This document shows positions 13,408 to 24,048 of a stretch of 64,000 nt of DNA, in pieces. The stretch spans positions 372,001 to 436,000 of the forward strand of contig JAHRBC010000003.1 of NCBI GenBank assembly GCA_022702545.1, written 5' to 3'. The notes under the pieces were generated by a model that was not told the origin of the DNA, did no database searches, and saw nothing but the letters and a program-made list of their open reading frames with translations. This DNA comes from Phycomyces nitens (lineage: Eukaryota > Mucoromycota > Mucoromycetes > Mucorales > Phycomycetaceae). The translations under genes and the position numbers were made by a program. Within the stretch, counting starts at the first letter, position 1. Each line of letters begins with the position of its first letter.

Positions 13408-14623
13408 TTAGCGGCTGCTAGAAGCAACAGCAGAAGATGGCTTCTTCTTCTTCTCAGCCTCTTCTTCCTTCTCCTTCTCAATCTCTGCAACGACAGACTC
13501 AACCTCCTCAACCTCAAGAATCTTACCAACAATACGGTTCAGTCTTATACTTGTACAATCTCAATTCGCTTATAATCTTACCTTCACTACACTATCAGAT
13601 GACATGACGGCAATTTCAATGTTCTTGGCACCTGTCTGGACAACCTATAATAGCAGATACATTCGGATCAGCACACAACACTGATCTGAGCCAAACAACC
13701 ATACCTCCAGTAAAGACTTGACAGCCAACTTGACAGTCTCCTTGCGATTCATGTCCTCTTTGTAATTCTTCTCCAAGAATTCACGCACAGTCTTTGAGCT
13801 TCTACCAATAGCATTTGCCTGGATATTTTATGGATCAGAATTGGCCAAGAATATAAAATATATTCCAAGAAATTGTTTACCTTCCAGGCAGTATAAATAC
13901 CAGATGGCTCGGTCATGTAGAGTCTGGGGAACTTTTTATCAAAACCAACAATCAAGGTAGAGATACCAAAGGGACGCACACCACCACTTTGGGTATATTT
14001 CTAACAGAGACATCAGCGATCTTTTCTCCAGAAACCTCCACGTCCACACGTCCAATTGAATACACTGAATTCTTACTTGTTGCACTTGAGCAATGTATCG
14101 TGTAATGTACTCTACAGATGCTGGGTCTTCCACAGTCAAACGATGACTCTGGCACTCTGTTCTTGCCTTATTGACCAAAACACGGGCGTCAGCAGTAAGA
14201 CCTAGAAGCATAATATACTCAGTAATCAAAAATCTTCAATCCTCTTAATTCCCATCAATTTCCTTGCACAATTTCCTCTATTTTCAAGCCCTTGGATTTT
14301 TGTTATCCTTGTTGGTATTTATTACCTGCAAATGCCATGGCAATATGATCATCAAGCATGCAAATCTTGCGAATTGTTCTAGGGTCCTGCAACTTCAGGA
14401 CAGACTTCTTCTCGACACCAAGAACAACGACATCCTGTCCACGGACACCAACCTAGATATGATGGTCAATAGATTGATGAGGTTATGGAAATGATGTATA
14501 ATATTATGCATTCAAGTTACTTACCGCACAGGTACCTTTTCTTACAGCCTCGGACGCATACTCGACTTGGAACAAGTGGCCATCGGGGGAGAACACAGTC
14601 AAAGCGCGATCGTATCCTGACAT
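13408..14623 (-). CDS. PRE6: 20S proteasome subunit alpha4 (PSMA7 / Pre6 type)
   Basis: Reverse-strand gene with about six introns. The translated pieces in order are [144 protein letters not shown], and [17 protein letters not shown]. The tail is [24 protein letters not shown]. The N-terminal YDRAxTxFSPDGxLxQVEYA signature and the KEKEE tail identify alpha4 among the seven alpha subunits. The last intron is best read as running to the AG just before ATTCTTGAG, which keeps phase 0; an upstream AG would break the frame. It forms the outer ring of the 20S core and gates substrate entry. Alpha subunits lack the catalytic threonine. Confidence 0.92.
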
Positions 14624-15122
14624 TCTTCTTTAGCTTTTATCCGTATTAAAAATAGAGGAAAAGGGGATATGGTGTCTTTTTGTCGGTACTTGCTCTAGAC
14701 GGGCAGGGAAACGCAACGTACGCGTCGCGTGCAACGTCATATCTTGAAACAAGTCACTTGTCTATGGACACCTTATGCTCTCCAAGGTACCAAAATGAAA
14801 GTGATGTCTAGTTTACAAGTGAATCATATTAGCCAATAAAAGATATTTAGAGTTAATCAAATACATTTTTGTATTGAAGAAAAAAAAGGCATGCTTTTTA
14901 ATTTGGGCCACCAAGAAGTGATCAAGAGTGGTTGGACTTTAGGATTTTGTCTTGGGCTAATTTTTCAGTTTAAACAGGCCAAATATATATATATATCATC
15001 TTGTTTTCTCTCGGGACGAGTTTGAATTTGCAGGAATAATGGGTTTTTCAGTAGAGGCTTAACCGAGTGGTTAAAATACTATTTTCTCTCGAATTCTTTG
15101 TTAAAAATATTTTTTAAGAAAA
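14624..15122. other. Promoter region of the alpha4 gene and TE-island border
   Basis: The first 130 bp upstream of the proteasome ATG is relatively GC-rich (several CG-containing heptamers near 14700-14740) and probably holds its promoter. Farther out the sequence is AT-rich. At about 15055-15080 is a GCTTAACCGAGTGGTTAAA segment resembling a tRNA A box, without the rest of a tRNA. Confidence 0.4.
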
Positions 15123-16028
15123 ATGTCCAACAACACCATTATCTATAACGTTTCGGATATCCAGAATGCATTGATCGACTCATCCATCAAAGGGATTAAG
15201 ATGCTTCCTTTGAATACAACAATCTCAGTAAAAGCCAATGAATGGGAGCAGTGTCTTGGCCGAATGAATACACCCTGCTCAACAAAGTGGATATTGAGAA
15301 GAAAACTTACGGATCCAAACTTGGTCTTTGGAGAGACTAGACAATGTCATCGTGCTGGAAAATATCAGTCTAAGCGACAAGTTCGTCTTGGGCAAAAAGA
15401 TTCAAAGACATGCAGTTGTACTGCTGCTTTGAGAATCAAGCAATATAATGGCACTTTGATTGTTACCTTTTGTATGGTAAAAGATCATGTCAACCATGTC
15501 CCTGGAGAGCAACAGGAAATAAGAACTTTGCCCTTGTCTTCCGAGGCAATTGAAATTATTGAGGATCAGTTGAGAAGGGGAAAGAGCTGTAGAAGTATAC
15601 AGATATCTACTCTGAGACAAATTCAAAACTGGGGTGTTGGCATAAGAAAGCCCAATTATGAAGAGATTTATAATAGAATGAGAAAGGTTTGTCAACATTA
15701 ATGTAAAGAAGAGATTGAATTTAATAATATGATACAAAATGTAGATGAAGTCATTGCTTTATACAAACACAAACCAACACCAAGGATAATTTATTTTAAA
15801 CCCTACAGAATAAAAAGTCAATATCACAATCTTCTTCTTTTTATTATTTTTCACGATGCTTTCCTCATTAGAATCTCACCGTGTCTCAACAGACCCCTTG
15901 AGAAGCAGGAGGAGCTTTTAGCTTATCAGAAAGCACTTATAATCAGTGAAACTCGTAGGAGAGGATCGCATTTAGCTATATCAGAGGAGGGTGACACCCT
16001 TGCAAACATTATCATTGAAAAACAATAA
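15123..16028 (+). pseudogene. MULE-type transposase DNA-binding N-terminus (FAR1/GCM-like), broken
   Basis: An open frame (15123-15701, 192 residues) contains a Cys/His module: CSTKWILRR, then GETRQCHRAGKY, SKTCSCTAALRIKQ and VKDHVNHVPG. This spacing is like the WRKY-GCM1/FAR1-type zinc finger found before the catalytic domain of fungal Mutator-like transposases (recognition by eye). After it comes LPLSSEAIEIIEDQLRRGKSCRSIQI, typical of the same proteins. The frame is stopped by one TAA at 15699-15701 and continues in the same frame to 16028, so a single nonsense change, or an unseen splice, separates two halves. The downstream sequence (to about 16170) has a further coding-like segment in another frame (MGYYAFNTWSNALKYLP). 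No DDE domain is visible. Probably a dead TE fragment. Confidence 0.45.
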
Positions 16029-17229
16029 TGGGTTACTATGCATTTAATACGTGGTCCAACGCTTTAAAATATTTGCCTTGTATTAAGCAGAGAAACAATA
16101 TTGATATGTCCAATTTTTGTTGGGGAAAGAAACATGTCTTTTGCGCGGTATTCAACAGACTATCCATATAGATAGTCAAGATATTTATACTTGTTTACTG
16201 TTGTTGTAAAAGGCAACTTACTCTGGTAAACTTATTTATCATACTTGTAACATCGTTATCCAATGGATCAGGTAAGAAAATACCGCTGTTAATGCTGTCT
16301 ACAAAAGTAATGTCAGATATACTCCTATATATTGTGGTGTGAAAATTGATATATCAGTTACTTGTACTTGAAATATCTCGGCCATTGGTAGATTGGTTGA
16401 TATGTATTCCAAATTAAAGAGGTCTTTTTCAGAAATTGGGGATACTTCATCAAAGCCAGTGATATAAGCAAGAACTGAACTATCGTTCTTTATAAAAGAA
16501 ATTCCCAAGAGTGAAATAATGTTAAAGAGAACCTTTGAACAACTATAGTTTGATCAAACCTTTAAAATATTTTACTGATACTAGCGACAATGGCCTTGCT
16601 TAATTTTGATTATATTATTTTATTAGTACTGGTGCTGCTGATCTAGCTTTAACTTGTCTTGTTTTTTTTAATAATCTTTCTTTGCTAGGGTACCTTTTTA
16701 CCTTTGGCTCTTGAGATATCTCGGTATGTAAATTGGTATATATTCTTGAGGAGTCGTCTTTGGCAGCAGATATGCAATGATTTTTTTCCTCTCCATGCAT
16801 TTTTATCATTATTTTCTGCTTTCACTTTGGTTCTCTTGATTTCATATAGTGGAATGAAATAAAGTATATTATTATTGGACTCAATAGATATACTTTGATA
16901 CTCCTGCAATTATCTATTAGCATTAGGGGATCAAAACCGGGTTTTGTTGTTTTTACTTTTATCAATGAATTTGAGTCCTCTGAAATTCTCAAGAGCATCA
17001 GGACCTGTATTGAAGAGATCATCTCCTATGAGGCTATAATCCTCAGCGTGTTCAAAGTAATGGTTGTATATATGCACTTTGTTTTTTTTTTGTTATTGTT
17101 GCACTGCTGGTCAAAAACCAAACCAAGAAAGAGCTCGTTCTTATGAATGGTTAGAAATCTATATTTGCTATAATTAAATTCTTGGACCCAGAGTTGGACA
17201 CCCTTTGTGTGGTCCAAGTGATACAGTGA
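16029..17229. other. Decayed, AT-rich TE debris
   Basis: No intact gene. Small frames with weak coding character occur on both strands (for example reverse strand near 16300-16500 and forward near 16900-17040), but no family is recognised. Confidence 0.4.
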
Positions 17230-17628
17230 TAATAGTAAATCTTGTCAATTGGGTTTAATCCAGGCGAATATGGAGGCAGATACATCTGCTTATAGACACG
17301 ACTTTCGATTTTTCTCATCATTGCTTTTGATTTATACAATAGAGTAGCTAATGCGATAAAAATATAAGATTAGCTGAATAATTACTATGTACGCTAATTC
17401 GATGATGAAGGAAGTGTGGTCAAATGCAACAATGGTCACGCTTGAACGGAATCAGTACCTGAGTACCGATTTCATAATAGCAAAGTCAGTACACCTTTTT
17501 CATACACTCGAGAGAGAGAAAAGAAAAAACCCGTCGACACTTTCATTAAAAAAAGCACGCACACCTTTACAGTCGTTCCATTGCTACTTAACCACTTTTT
17601 TTTATTGAAAAAGATGATCGACCTTTAG
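17230..17628 (-). pseudogene. Tc1/mariner transposase C-terminal relic
   Basis: Reverse-strand translation gives YKSKAMMRKIESRVYKQMYL followed by PPYSPGLNPID, the conserved end of the DDE_3 (Tc1/mariner) catalytic core. The SPxLNPIE block is truncated at the position of the catalytic Glu. The flanking 17380-17628 is an inverted copy of 28640-28860 and 21690-22310. It is interrupted and not functional. Confidence 0.6.
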
Positions 17629-17693
17629 AAAATGTTCTTTTGCAAAGTGTTGCCCATGAGTATTAAGACTCGATTTAGAAATTCTTGTGCATA

Positions 17694-18114
17694 CAGTGGC
17701 TCCGGTGCCAATTTGCGCTAATTAAAATTCCAATTTTCGCTTTTTTATTGGTCAATTTTTCGTTTTTGTTCAATTCAATTGACGTTTTTGTTTGGCCCAA
17801 TTTTCGTTTTGTACCAAACTCAAATTACACATTTGTTTTAAATAGCATATTCTTTGTATATATGGAAGCTATTTGTGAAAGTTTTTATGAAATTATGACT
17901 GATCTTATGCGGTAGCTTGATAGAAATACTATTTAATAAACCTCTACATATATAAAAAGCATGTTTTTAAAACAAATGTGTAATTTGAGTTTGGTACAAA
18001 ACGAAAATTGGGCCAAACAAAAACGTCAATTGAATTGAACAAAAACGAAAAATTGACCAATAAAAAAGCGAAAATTGGAATTTTAATTAGCGCAAATTGG
18101 CACTGGAGCCACTG
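17694..18114. mobile_element. Foldback Tc1/mariner-type MITE, TA target duplication
   Basis: 421-bp element with 150-bp terminal inverted repeats (17694-17843 and 17965-18114), nearly perfect; one G/A difference is seen at base 11. The ends are CAGTGGCTCC, flanked by TA on both sides (17692-17693 and 18115-18116). CAGT ends and a TA duplication are diagnostic of Tc1/mariner superfamily mobilisation. The 121-bp centre has no coding capacity. The intact gene copy at 27715-27725 preserves the empty site. Confidence 0.9.
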
Positions 18115-19919
18115 TATTATGTCTGAAAGAACTACTTGGCTATTGCTTTCGCTGTCGTAGTCCTTCTCCTTTTCCTCATGCTGGCTTTTCAAAGCAGCAA
18201 TGGTTTCGATCGTCTCTTTAAGGAGACTCTAAACAATTAAACCAGACTTGTTAGCATTTTTCTTCTTCTCAATTATTTGGGATTAGAAATATACCTTCAG
18301 GGTCAAGAAAAAAATGACCAAGGATGGCAGATGCTCTTCCCTTTTCTCAAAGTCTTCGCCCAGCACGATCTTCTTCTCCCGGACAAAAGTATACAATCCA
18401 TTCTTGGAATATTGCATTGACCACAGTCGGATATATTTGTCTAGTTGTGGCCAAATAATATCATTAATACAAATAAATAAAAAAGTTGTTTGTAATATTG
18501 CCTACCGCTGGGCTGGACGAAATATAATTTGAGTTTTCTAAACTCTTCAACCGACGCATGTTTGTAGCTGTCGGCTATCGTTGTCAACATTGCCAGCAGG
18601 GCAAACATACCCTTTGAGTTGTCGAACGCTGTTTTGGCATGGTCAACATGACTAAAAGCCCGTGCTGTTTCTAAAACGAGGTCTTCTAGATCTTCGAGTT
18701 CTGCCAAGCGTATGACTCCATCAGCCTTGTATATCTTTCTTTTGTCTTCTTTGAACCCCATCTTGCTTAGCTGCACTGTCATTGCAGCAAGCTCATCTTC
18801 ACCAGGAATGAAATATGGCTTATATATATTTCCCTTCATCATACCAAGCATTGCTTCCAAACAAGGATATACCATGTTGGTATTGTATACACTTTCGGAT
18901 CGTGCTATTGATGGTCTTTTTGAATAGACCTTGGCCCTAATCCAAATAAAAAGTTGGGTTATTATAGGAATGATTCTGATGATATTATACATACATTATT
19001 TTACAGATATTATTTATACATTGGCATGTTTTTTTTATATCTGGTACAAGTGCATTGGTCTCGATCTTCTCTTCGAACTCATCAATATTAGTCTAAGAAT
19101 ATTAAATAATAACATATTAGTTGCTTGAAATTTAACTTGAAGATTTGAACATCAGAATACTTACTGCGGCAACTATATCACCGATATAATTTTTTCGCTT
19201 TTATCCAAACGTCGCTTGCTTCACATGGCTGTAATTGCTTTTTCAAATGACGGTACGTGTCTTTGTCTGCGTTTGGGTGGGGCGACAGCTTTGCGCCCAA
19301 ACGGGTTATACCGTTCTTCTCTGGGCTATAAACAAGATTATTAATGGATGTTTGAATTAATTCCTGTTTCATTTTACCTGTACTTGTGGAAGTTTTTGTT
19401 TTTTTCAGCATCAGCCAAGAACTCGACCCATTTCTGCTTGAAATTGATCTCTTCGATCTCTTTCGTGTCTTTATGGTCGGTCTAATAAGAAGTAATAAGT
19501 TTGTAACAGATAAAGAATGTCGTTTACTATCAGCTTGCCTTTTGTTTCTTTTTATATCTCTACCAGTCTATAACCTACGTCAGCAAATAGTTCAAATAAT
19601 AGGGGTATTCAAGGGGTATGCATATGTAAAAGAAGAAAACTAAAATCAATTTACGTAATCACGTTCATTGAATTTTATTGGGTTCTCAAAGTTTATTTAC
19701 CAATCATATTGGATTAAGGTGATTTCGTAGATTGATTTTAGTTTTCTTTTACATATGCATACCCCTAATTAAAATTAAAATCCTTACGTAATAATTTCCC
19801 TTCACCTAAAGATAAAATATACAAGTCAATAAACATGATATTATAAACAATGATTTACATACTGTGATATTGCTAACAACCGATAAGCTAGGTGTGCTTG
19901 AAGCATAATTAAAAGGCTC

Positions 19920-20545
19920 TGTAATATTGGGCGATGTGCGGATCTTTGTTACATGCTGCGATATAAACTGCTGGTCCGCCATAGAGGAGAGTTATACGCA
20001 AATGAGTGAGGGGATGTTGGGGATAAGGCATAATGTGGGTAGCCACAGCAAAATAATAGAATAAAGTGGATAGGATAGTCCTCTCAACGATTCAGGCAAT
20101 ACGAAATGACCAGAGCGATCTATGTCCTCTGCGACAAATATAAACTTAACGGAAAAAGAAGTTGTTTTATTTAATCTGGCTGATATCGAGCTAATAAGGC
20201 CATAGCCTCTATGGTAGTGTGATGAGGGCGTCGTTCCGATCACATGATTAGGAGTGGACGACGTGGCTCATAAGTAATTAGCTCTTCAAATACTACTACC
20301 AAACTCATCAATAAAAGTCAGTTCTTTCCACTCAAATATTGCATATAACCTATACAGTGTCTACACAAGGATTCTCAACCTATTTTATCTATCAGAAACT
20401 ACCCGTTAAAAGCGGTTTATAAGCTTATCGAGAGCATAATCGATACAGTAGTACTATAATGAAAAAATGGGGTCGTGCACGATTCTTGGGAACTTTCTCC
20501 AGCCCAGATCAGACTGAAAGGGTGGCCGGACCGGACAACATCACA
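19920..20545. mobile_element. Probable solo LTR
   Basis: A 626-bp insertion in exon 1 of the disabled gene copy. It begins TGTAATATTG and ends CAACATCACA, so it has TG...CA ends with imperfect 10-bp inverted termini. It is flanked by a direct duplication GCTC (19916-19919 and 20546-20549). The sister copy near 26060 has the uninterrupted site with one GCTC. Size, ends and the 4-bp duplication fit a solo LTR of a Ty3-like element; no internal retrotransposon region is present. A TIR element with a 3-bp duplication (GCT) is the alternative reading. Confidence 0.7.
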
Positions 20546-21809
20546 GCTCCAATAGTTTATCAACGTGCCGATTGACGATTGAAGAAACGTTTTTCGCGTC
20601 ATATTTAACAGTTTGTAAACTCTCTATAAAAACTTTTTTGATTTTTTCAGAATCTTTGTCACTGAAATATTTTCTATATTTTTTAAATGTCCAGTCTGAA
20701 GCAGGTTTATAACAAAAGTATTTCAAGTACTTGTTTGTTGTTTTGAAAGTCACTTTATAAGTGGCTAAATCTGACATGTATAAAAAGTCTTCGCCGTAGT
20801 GTTGTATTTAGTGGTTACTAGACCACTGTCGTGTAGATCAGTTATGAATATACTTCTCTATCTACATTTAAATAGCCTCTTCAGTTGTCAACCACGCTCC
20901 TTGAGAAATATAACTTTTTGAACATATATTACGTCGTCAAAAATAATTATCTCGTTTTTTTTCCTCTTCCCTTTTCCTTTTTTTAAATCGAGTATCGATA
21001 CAATGGGCAGCTTTGGTATCTGAATATCTCTCAACAGATTTAGCAGATGTTGAAAACCAGCGTGATATTCTCTTGGGGCACCAAAATATGGGCGGGAGAA
21101 TCATTGCCATGGCGTTGAACACTCTTCTAACTTGCATTCCCTTGCCTCATGGGTTTGGACAACTACTTGTCGCTGGAGCATTCAACCACGGCGTTTGTGG
21201 CAAGTAGGGTTGGCAGAGTGGGATTGTCCATTTTCTCGAGAGTATTTTAATGATGGAAAGTTTTTTGGGACGTATTAGTTCGAGTATAGATGGCTACTTA
21301 ACCATCTGTTTATTATTATTAGATTTTCTTATAAATATACAAGACCAGAGTTCTCCCTAAGGATGTTGGCTCCGTCAAAAAAGGTTAGGATAAAGTTGTC
21401 AAAAGGGTTTACTTGCAGTTGTACAGTCCTTGTGATCAATTAACTGGAAGAAGACTCTTGGGCTATCTAGAAAAGCAAAGTCAAGCGGACAATGTTCAGC
21501 GATGTTGAAACGCTCAGTTCAAGAATCATGGAAACAAGTGAGACGATTTCTGTTGAATACTTGCAACAATTTATTCAGCATTCTGTTAATCAATTCGATA
21601 ACTGCCGTAATGAAAATTCTATCCAGGCACTTCCTTGGACTCGACCAAAGAGTTGACCAAGCTAATTTTATTTTTTGACCGGTTCCAAAAGGTCGATCAC
21701 ATTTTTCAATAAAAAAAAAATGCTTAAGTAGCAATGGAACGACTGTAAAGGTGTACGTGTTTTTTTTTAATGAAAGTGTCGACGGTTTTTTTCTTCTTCT
21801 CTCAAATAT

Positions 21810-22207
21810 GTGACTGTATAGAACAGTAATTTCTATTTTTCGACTTCGGCCTTTCTTTTCTCTTGTTGTACCTGTGAAGCACAGACCTCATTCCGATTAT
21901 CCAAAAATGTTAAATCTATAATCTTATCGTTCTTAAAGGTGTATTACTAGATTTACTTTGCTTAACCAAGATGACAAATTACCAGTCTCGCGTATCTATT
22001 CTACAATTTACTAGTATAAATATCCCAAAAACATCTATCAATAAAACACATCTAAAGTCTACTCTATTTTTTCGGTTTAATATACTTCAAGGAAGATTCT
22101 GCTCTGCTCTTTGGCACTGATCGCACTGAGATTGAGAATCTGGAACTATACTACGAATTACTAGCTGTCGTCTGGATCAACTCGCTGAACCAAACATCGT
22201 ACGTCAC
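21810..22207. mobile_element. 398-bp insertion element with 6-bp target duplication
   Basis: Present in direct-repeat copy 1, absent from copy 2 (empty site near 28746-28755). The ends are GTGAC...GTCAC, flanked by AAATAT (21804-21809 and 22208-22213). An ACATCTATCAATAAAACA-type polyadenylation-like stretch lies inside, so a small solo LTR is possible. The short inverted ends and 6-7-bp duplication leave the superfamily open. Confidence 0.7.
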
Positions 22208-22326
22208 AAATATATGAAAAAGGTGTACCGACTTTGTTATTATGAAATCAGTACTCAGGTACTGATTTCGTTCAAGCGTGGCCATTGTTGTATTTGACTA
22301 TACTTCCTTCATCATCGAATTGACTG

Positions 22327-22560
22327 CTCTATTGTATAAATCAAAAGCGATGATGAGAATAATCGAAAGTCGTGTCTATAAGCAGATGTATCTGCCTACA
22401 TATTCGCCTGAATTAAACCCAATAGAACCGTTTTGAGCAATCTTAAAAATAAATTGAAACACCACAGACTGTTGATCCTGAAGAAAAAATATGACAGTTG
22501 CCGAAGCCGAGACGAGAGATATGGTATTGGCTCTCTGAGCCGCGCTTTATTTAATAGTAA
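22327..22560 (+). pseudogene. Tc1/mariner transposase C-terminal relic (repeat copy 1)
   Basis: Translation gives SRVYKQMYLPTYSPELNPIE then F and a stop, followed by ILKNKLKHHRLLILKKK. This contains the C-terminal DDE_3 block with the catalytic Glu of NPIE, but an in-frame stop follows shortly after it and the upstream catalytic Asp region is missing. Confidence 0.7.
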
Positions 22561-23308
22561 AAACATTTTATATCCTTAATCTCCACGTCTTTCCAAATAG
22601 CATTATGTCTAAAATTTTCTATGGAGAAAAGAGAAGGAAAACTAATTTGTAAGAGGATATAAGTTGTAAAGTAAACCCCAAGAAGAATTCTACTTAAAAC
22701 AGGCTTCAATACCATGGGTAGGTAACCACCACATCTTCAGTCGTTGTCGAGTCATCGGCAACGTCTCCATTGTGTTACAAATAACACAATTACAGCCAAC
22801 GACATGCTTTTACGATTTGGGGTTTACATCCAACCTTAAAATTATAGCATACTGATACGGTGGGCGTGGTGGTTGGTGGCCGCCACCTTGAAGCAAAAGG
22901 CCAGGCGAAGTAGGGCGGAGTACGAAGAAGGAAAAGTAGAAGACTAGGTGCGAAGGCAGAGGAGGCCATAACAGAGGAAGTTTGGTGAAGAATAATAAAG
23001 ACAACTCTTTTACCTCGTTAAAAACACTTTTCCTATTTTCTATATTTTGACAACTGATTCTCATCCCCATACGCCTAGTCATAAATATTATTTGACGCAT
23101 CTCAACCCTTACTGAGTACAGCTCTATTGTCTTGAGAACGCATCCTCTTAACAGTAGTTTATTGTCCCTCGTTACCACGCCTCCAATTGGAATAATAACC
23201 ATTGCTAGCTAGTAATCCGGCCATAAACACTAGATAACTCGAGCGTCCTTCCTCACAGTAGCCTCGTAACCAGTTACTTATACTCACTCAAGTACCCTAC
23301 ATGTCAAG

Positions 23309-24048
23309 TTATCATCCAAAAATAAAAATAAAGGCTATAAAAGTGAACAATGGGACAGGTTAGTTTAGCAACTCTATTTAAGATATTGAGATCATTGTAT
23401 TGGCCAAAACTTCATTTTATATGACTTCCGCCTGTTTTTTATCCATTTACGGTGATTTTTGAAGTTCTCATTTTGGAAAAGCCCTACTACATTTAGTACT
23501 CTAGCTACCATAATAAACAGTTAAATTCCTAAATTCGTAAATCGGCTCACGCCTTCTTTTTTCGTAAACCGGCCAGGATGTGGTGGAGAGCACCACTAAT
23601 AAAGACAGAGGTTATTCCCTTAAAGTAAACTATCACACTGAGGTAGTACTGTCTACTTGAAAAGTCTCCTTTGTACTCTTGGTATCTCTTCCTCACACCA
23701 GACCGAACTGTCTGTTGCTCCAACCCGGACAACAGCACAATTTGAAACAATCCAAAGACCGTGACCTCCTTTTTCGCTAACCAGTTGGGATGTGGTGGAG
23801 AGCGCCTTTTGTGTAACATTTCGTACTTTACAGGTGTCCCCTAAGATTAAAGTTTTAATAAATAATTGATAGAAGAAAAATCTTTAATATTGCTCTATAT
23901 ATACTGTTCTCTGGCTATCACAAGTATTTCAATGAAGAGATAACACAGTCAGGAATGCAATATAAACATCATTAAAAAGAGCATAGTATTAACAAAATAA
24001 ATCCCTTATTTTTAAATTGAAAGGGGTCTATTTTACATAAAACATATT
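23309..24048. other. TE-island spacer with a short direct repeat
   Basis: No gene. A segment GGATGTGGTGGAGAGC occurs twice in direct orientation (about 23575 and 23790) with similar flanks, about 215 bp apart, suggesting remnants of the ends of an unidentified small element. Confidence 0.4.

Larger units (their letters stand above)
17628..20777 (-). pseudogene. Inverted, disabled copy of the unknown nine-exon gene
   Basis: This is the mirror image of the gene at 25829-27813. Exon and intron borders match base for base over most of it; for example window positions x and 45838-x correspond across exons 7-9 (18936-18506, 18440-18295, and from 18228). The start ATG is at 20775-20777. Exon 1 is split by a 626-bp probable solo LTR (19920-20545). 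Exon 5 has a +1 frameshift near 19185-19195, where an extra A precedes LYR-stop. The last exon is interrupted by a foldback MITE (17694-18114). Other exons, notably exon 7 (18936-18506), remain open, so loss was recent. Homology to the intact copy starts almost exactly at the ATG; the promoters differ. Confidence 0.75.
21022..23308 (+). repeat. Long direct repeat, copy 1
   Basis: Closely similar over its full length to 27968-29845 (same strand), with scattered substitutions. It carries short coding-like relics (for example MFSDVETLSSRIMETSETIS at 21493 onward), a Tc1/mariner C-terminal relic, and a G/C-richer 3' part (22800-23230). Copy 1 differs by a 398-bp insertion at 21810-22207. It is probably part of an old composite element. 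No complete gene is seen. Confidence 0.8.

Noticed and set aside
22810..23202. 130-codon reverse frame also present at 29345-29737
   Set aside because: Conserved only because it lies in the duplicated 2-kb repeat; composition is not convincing and no family is recognised.
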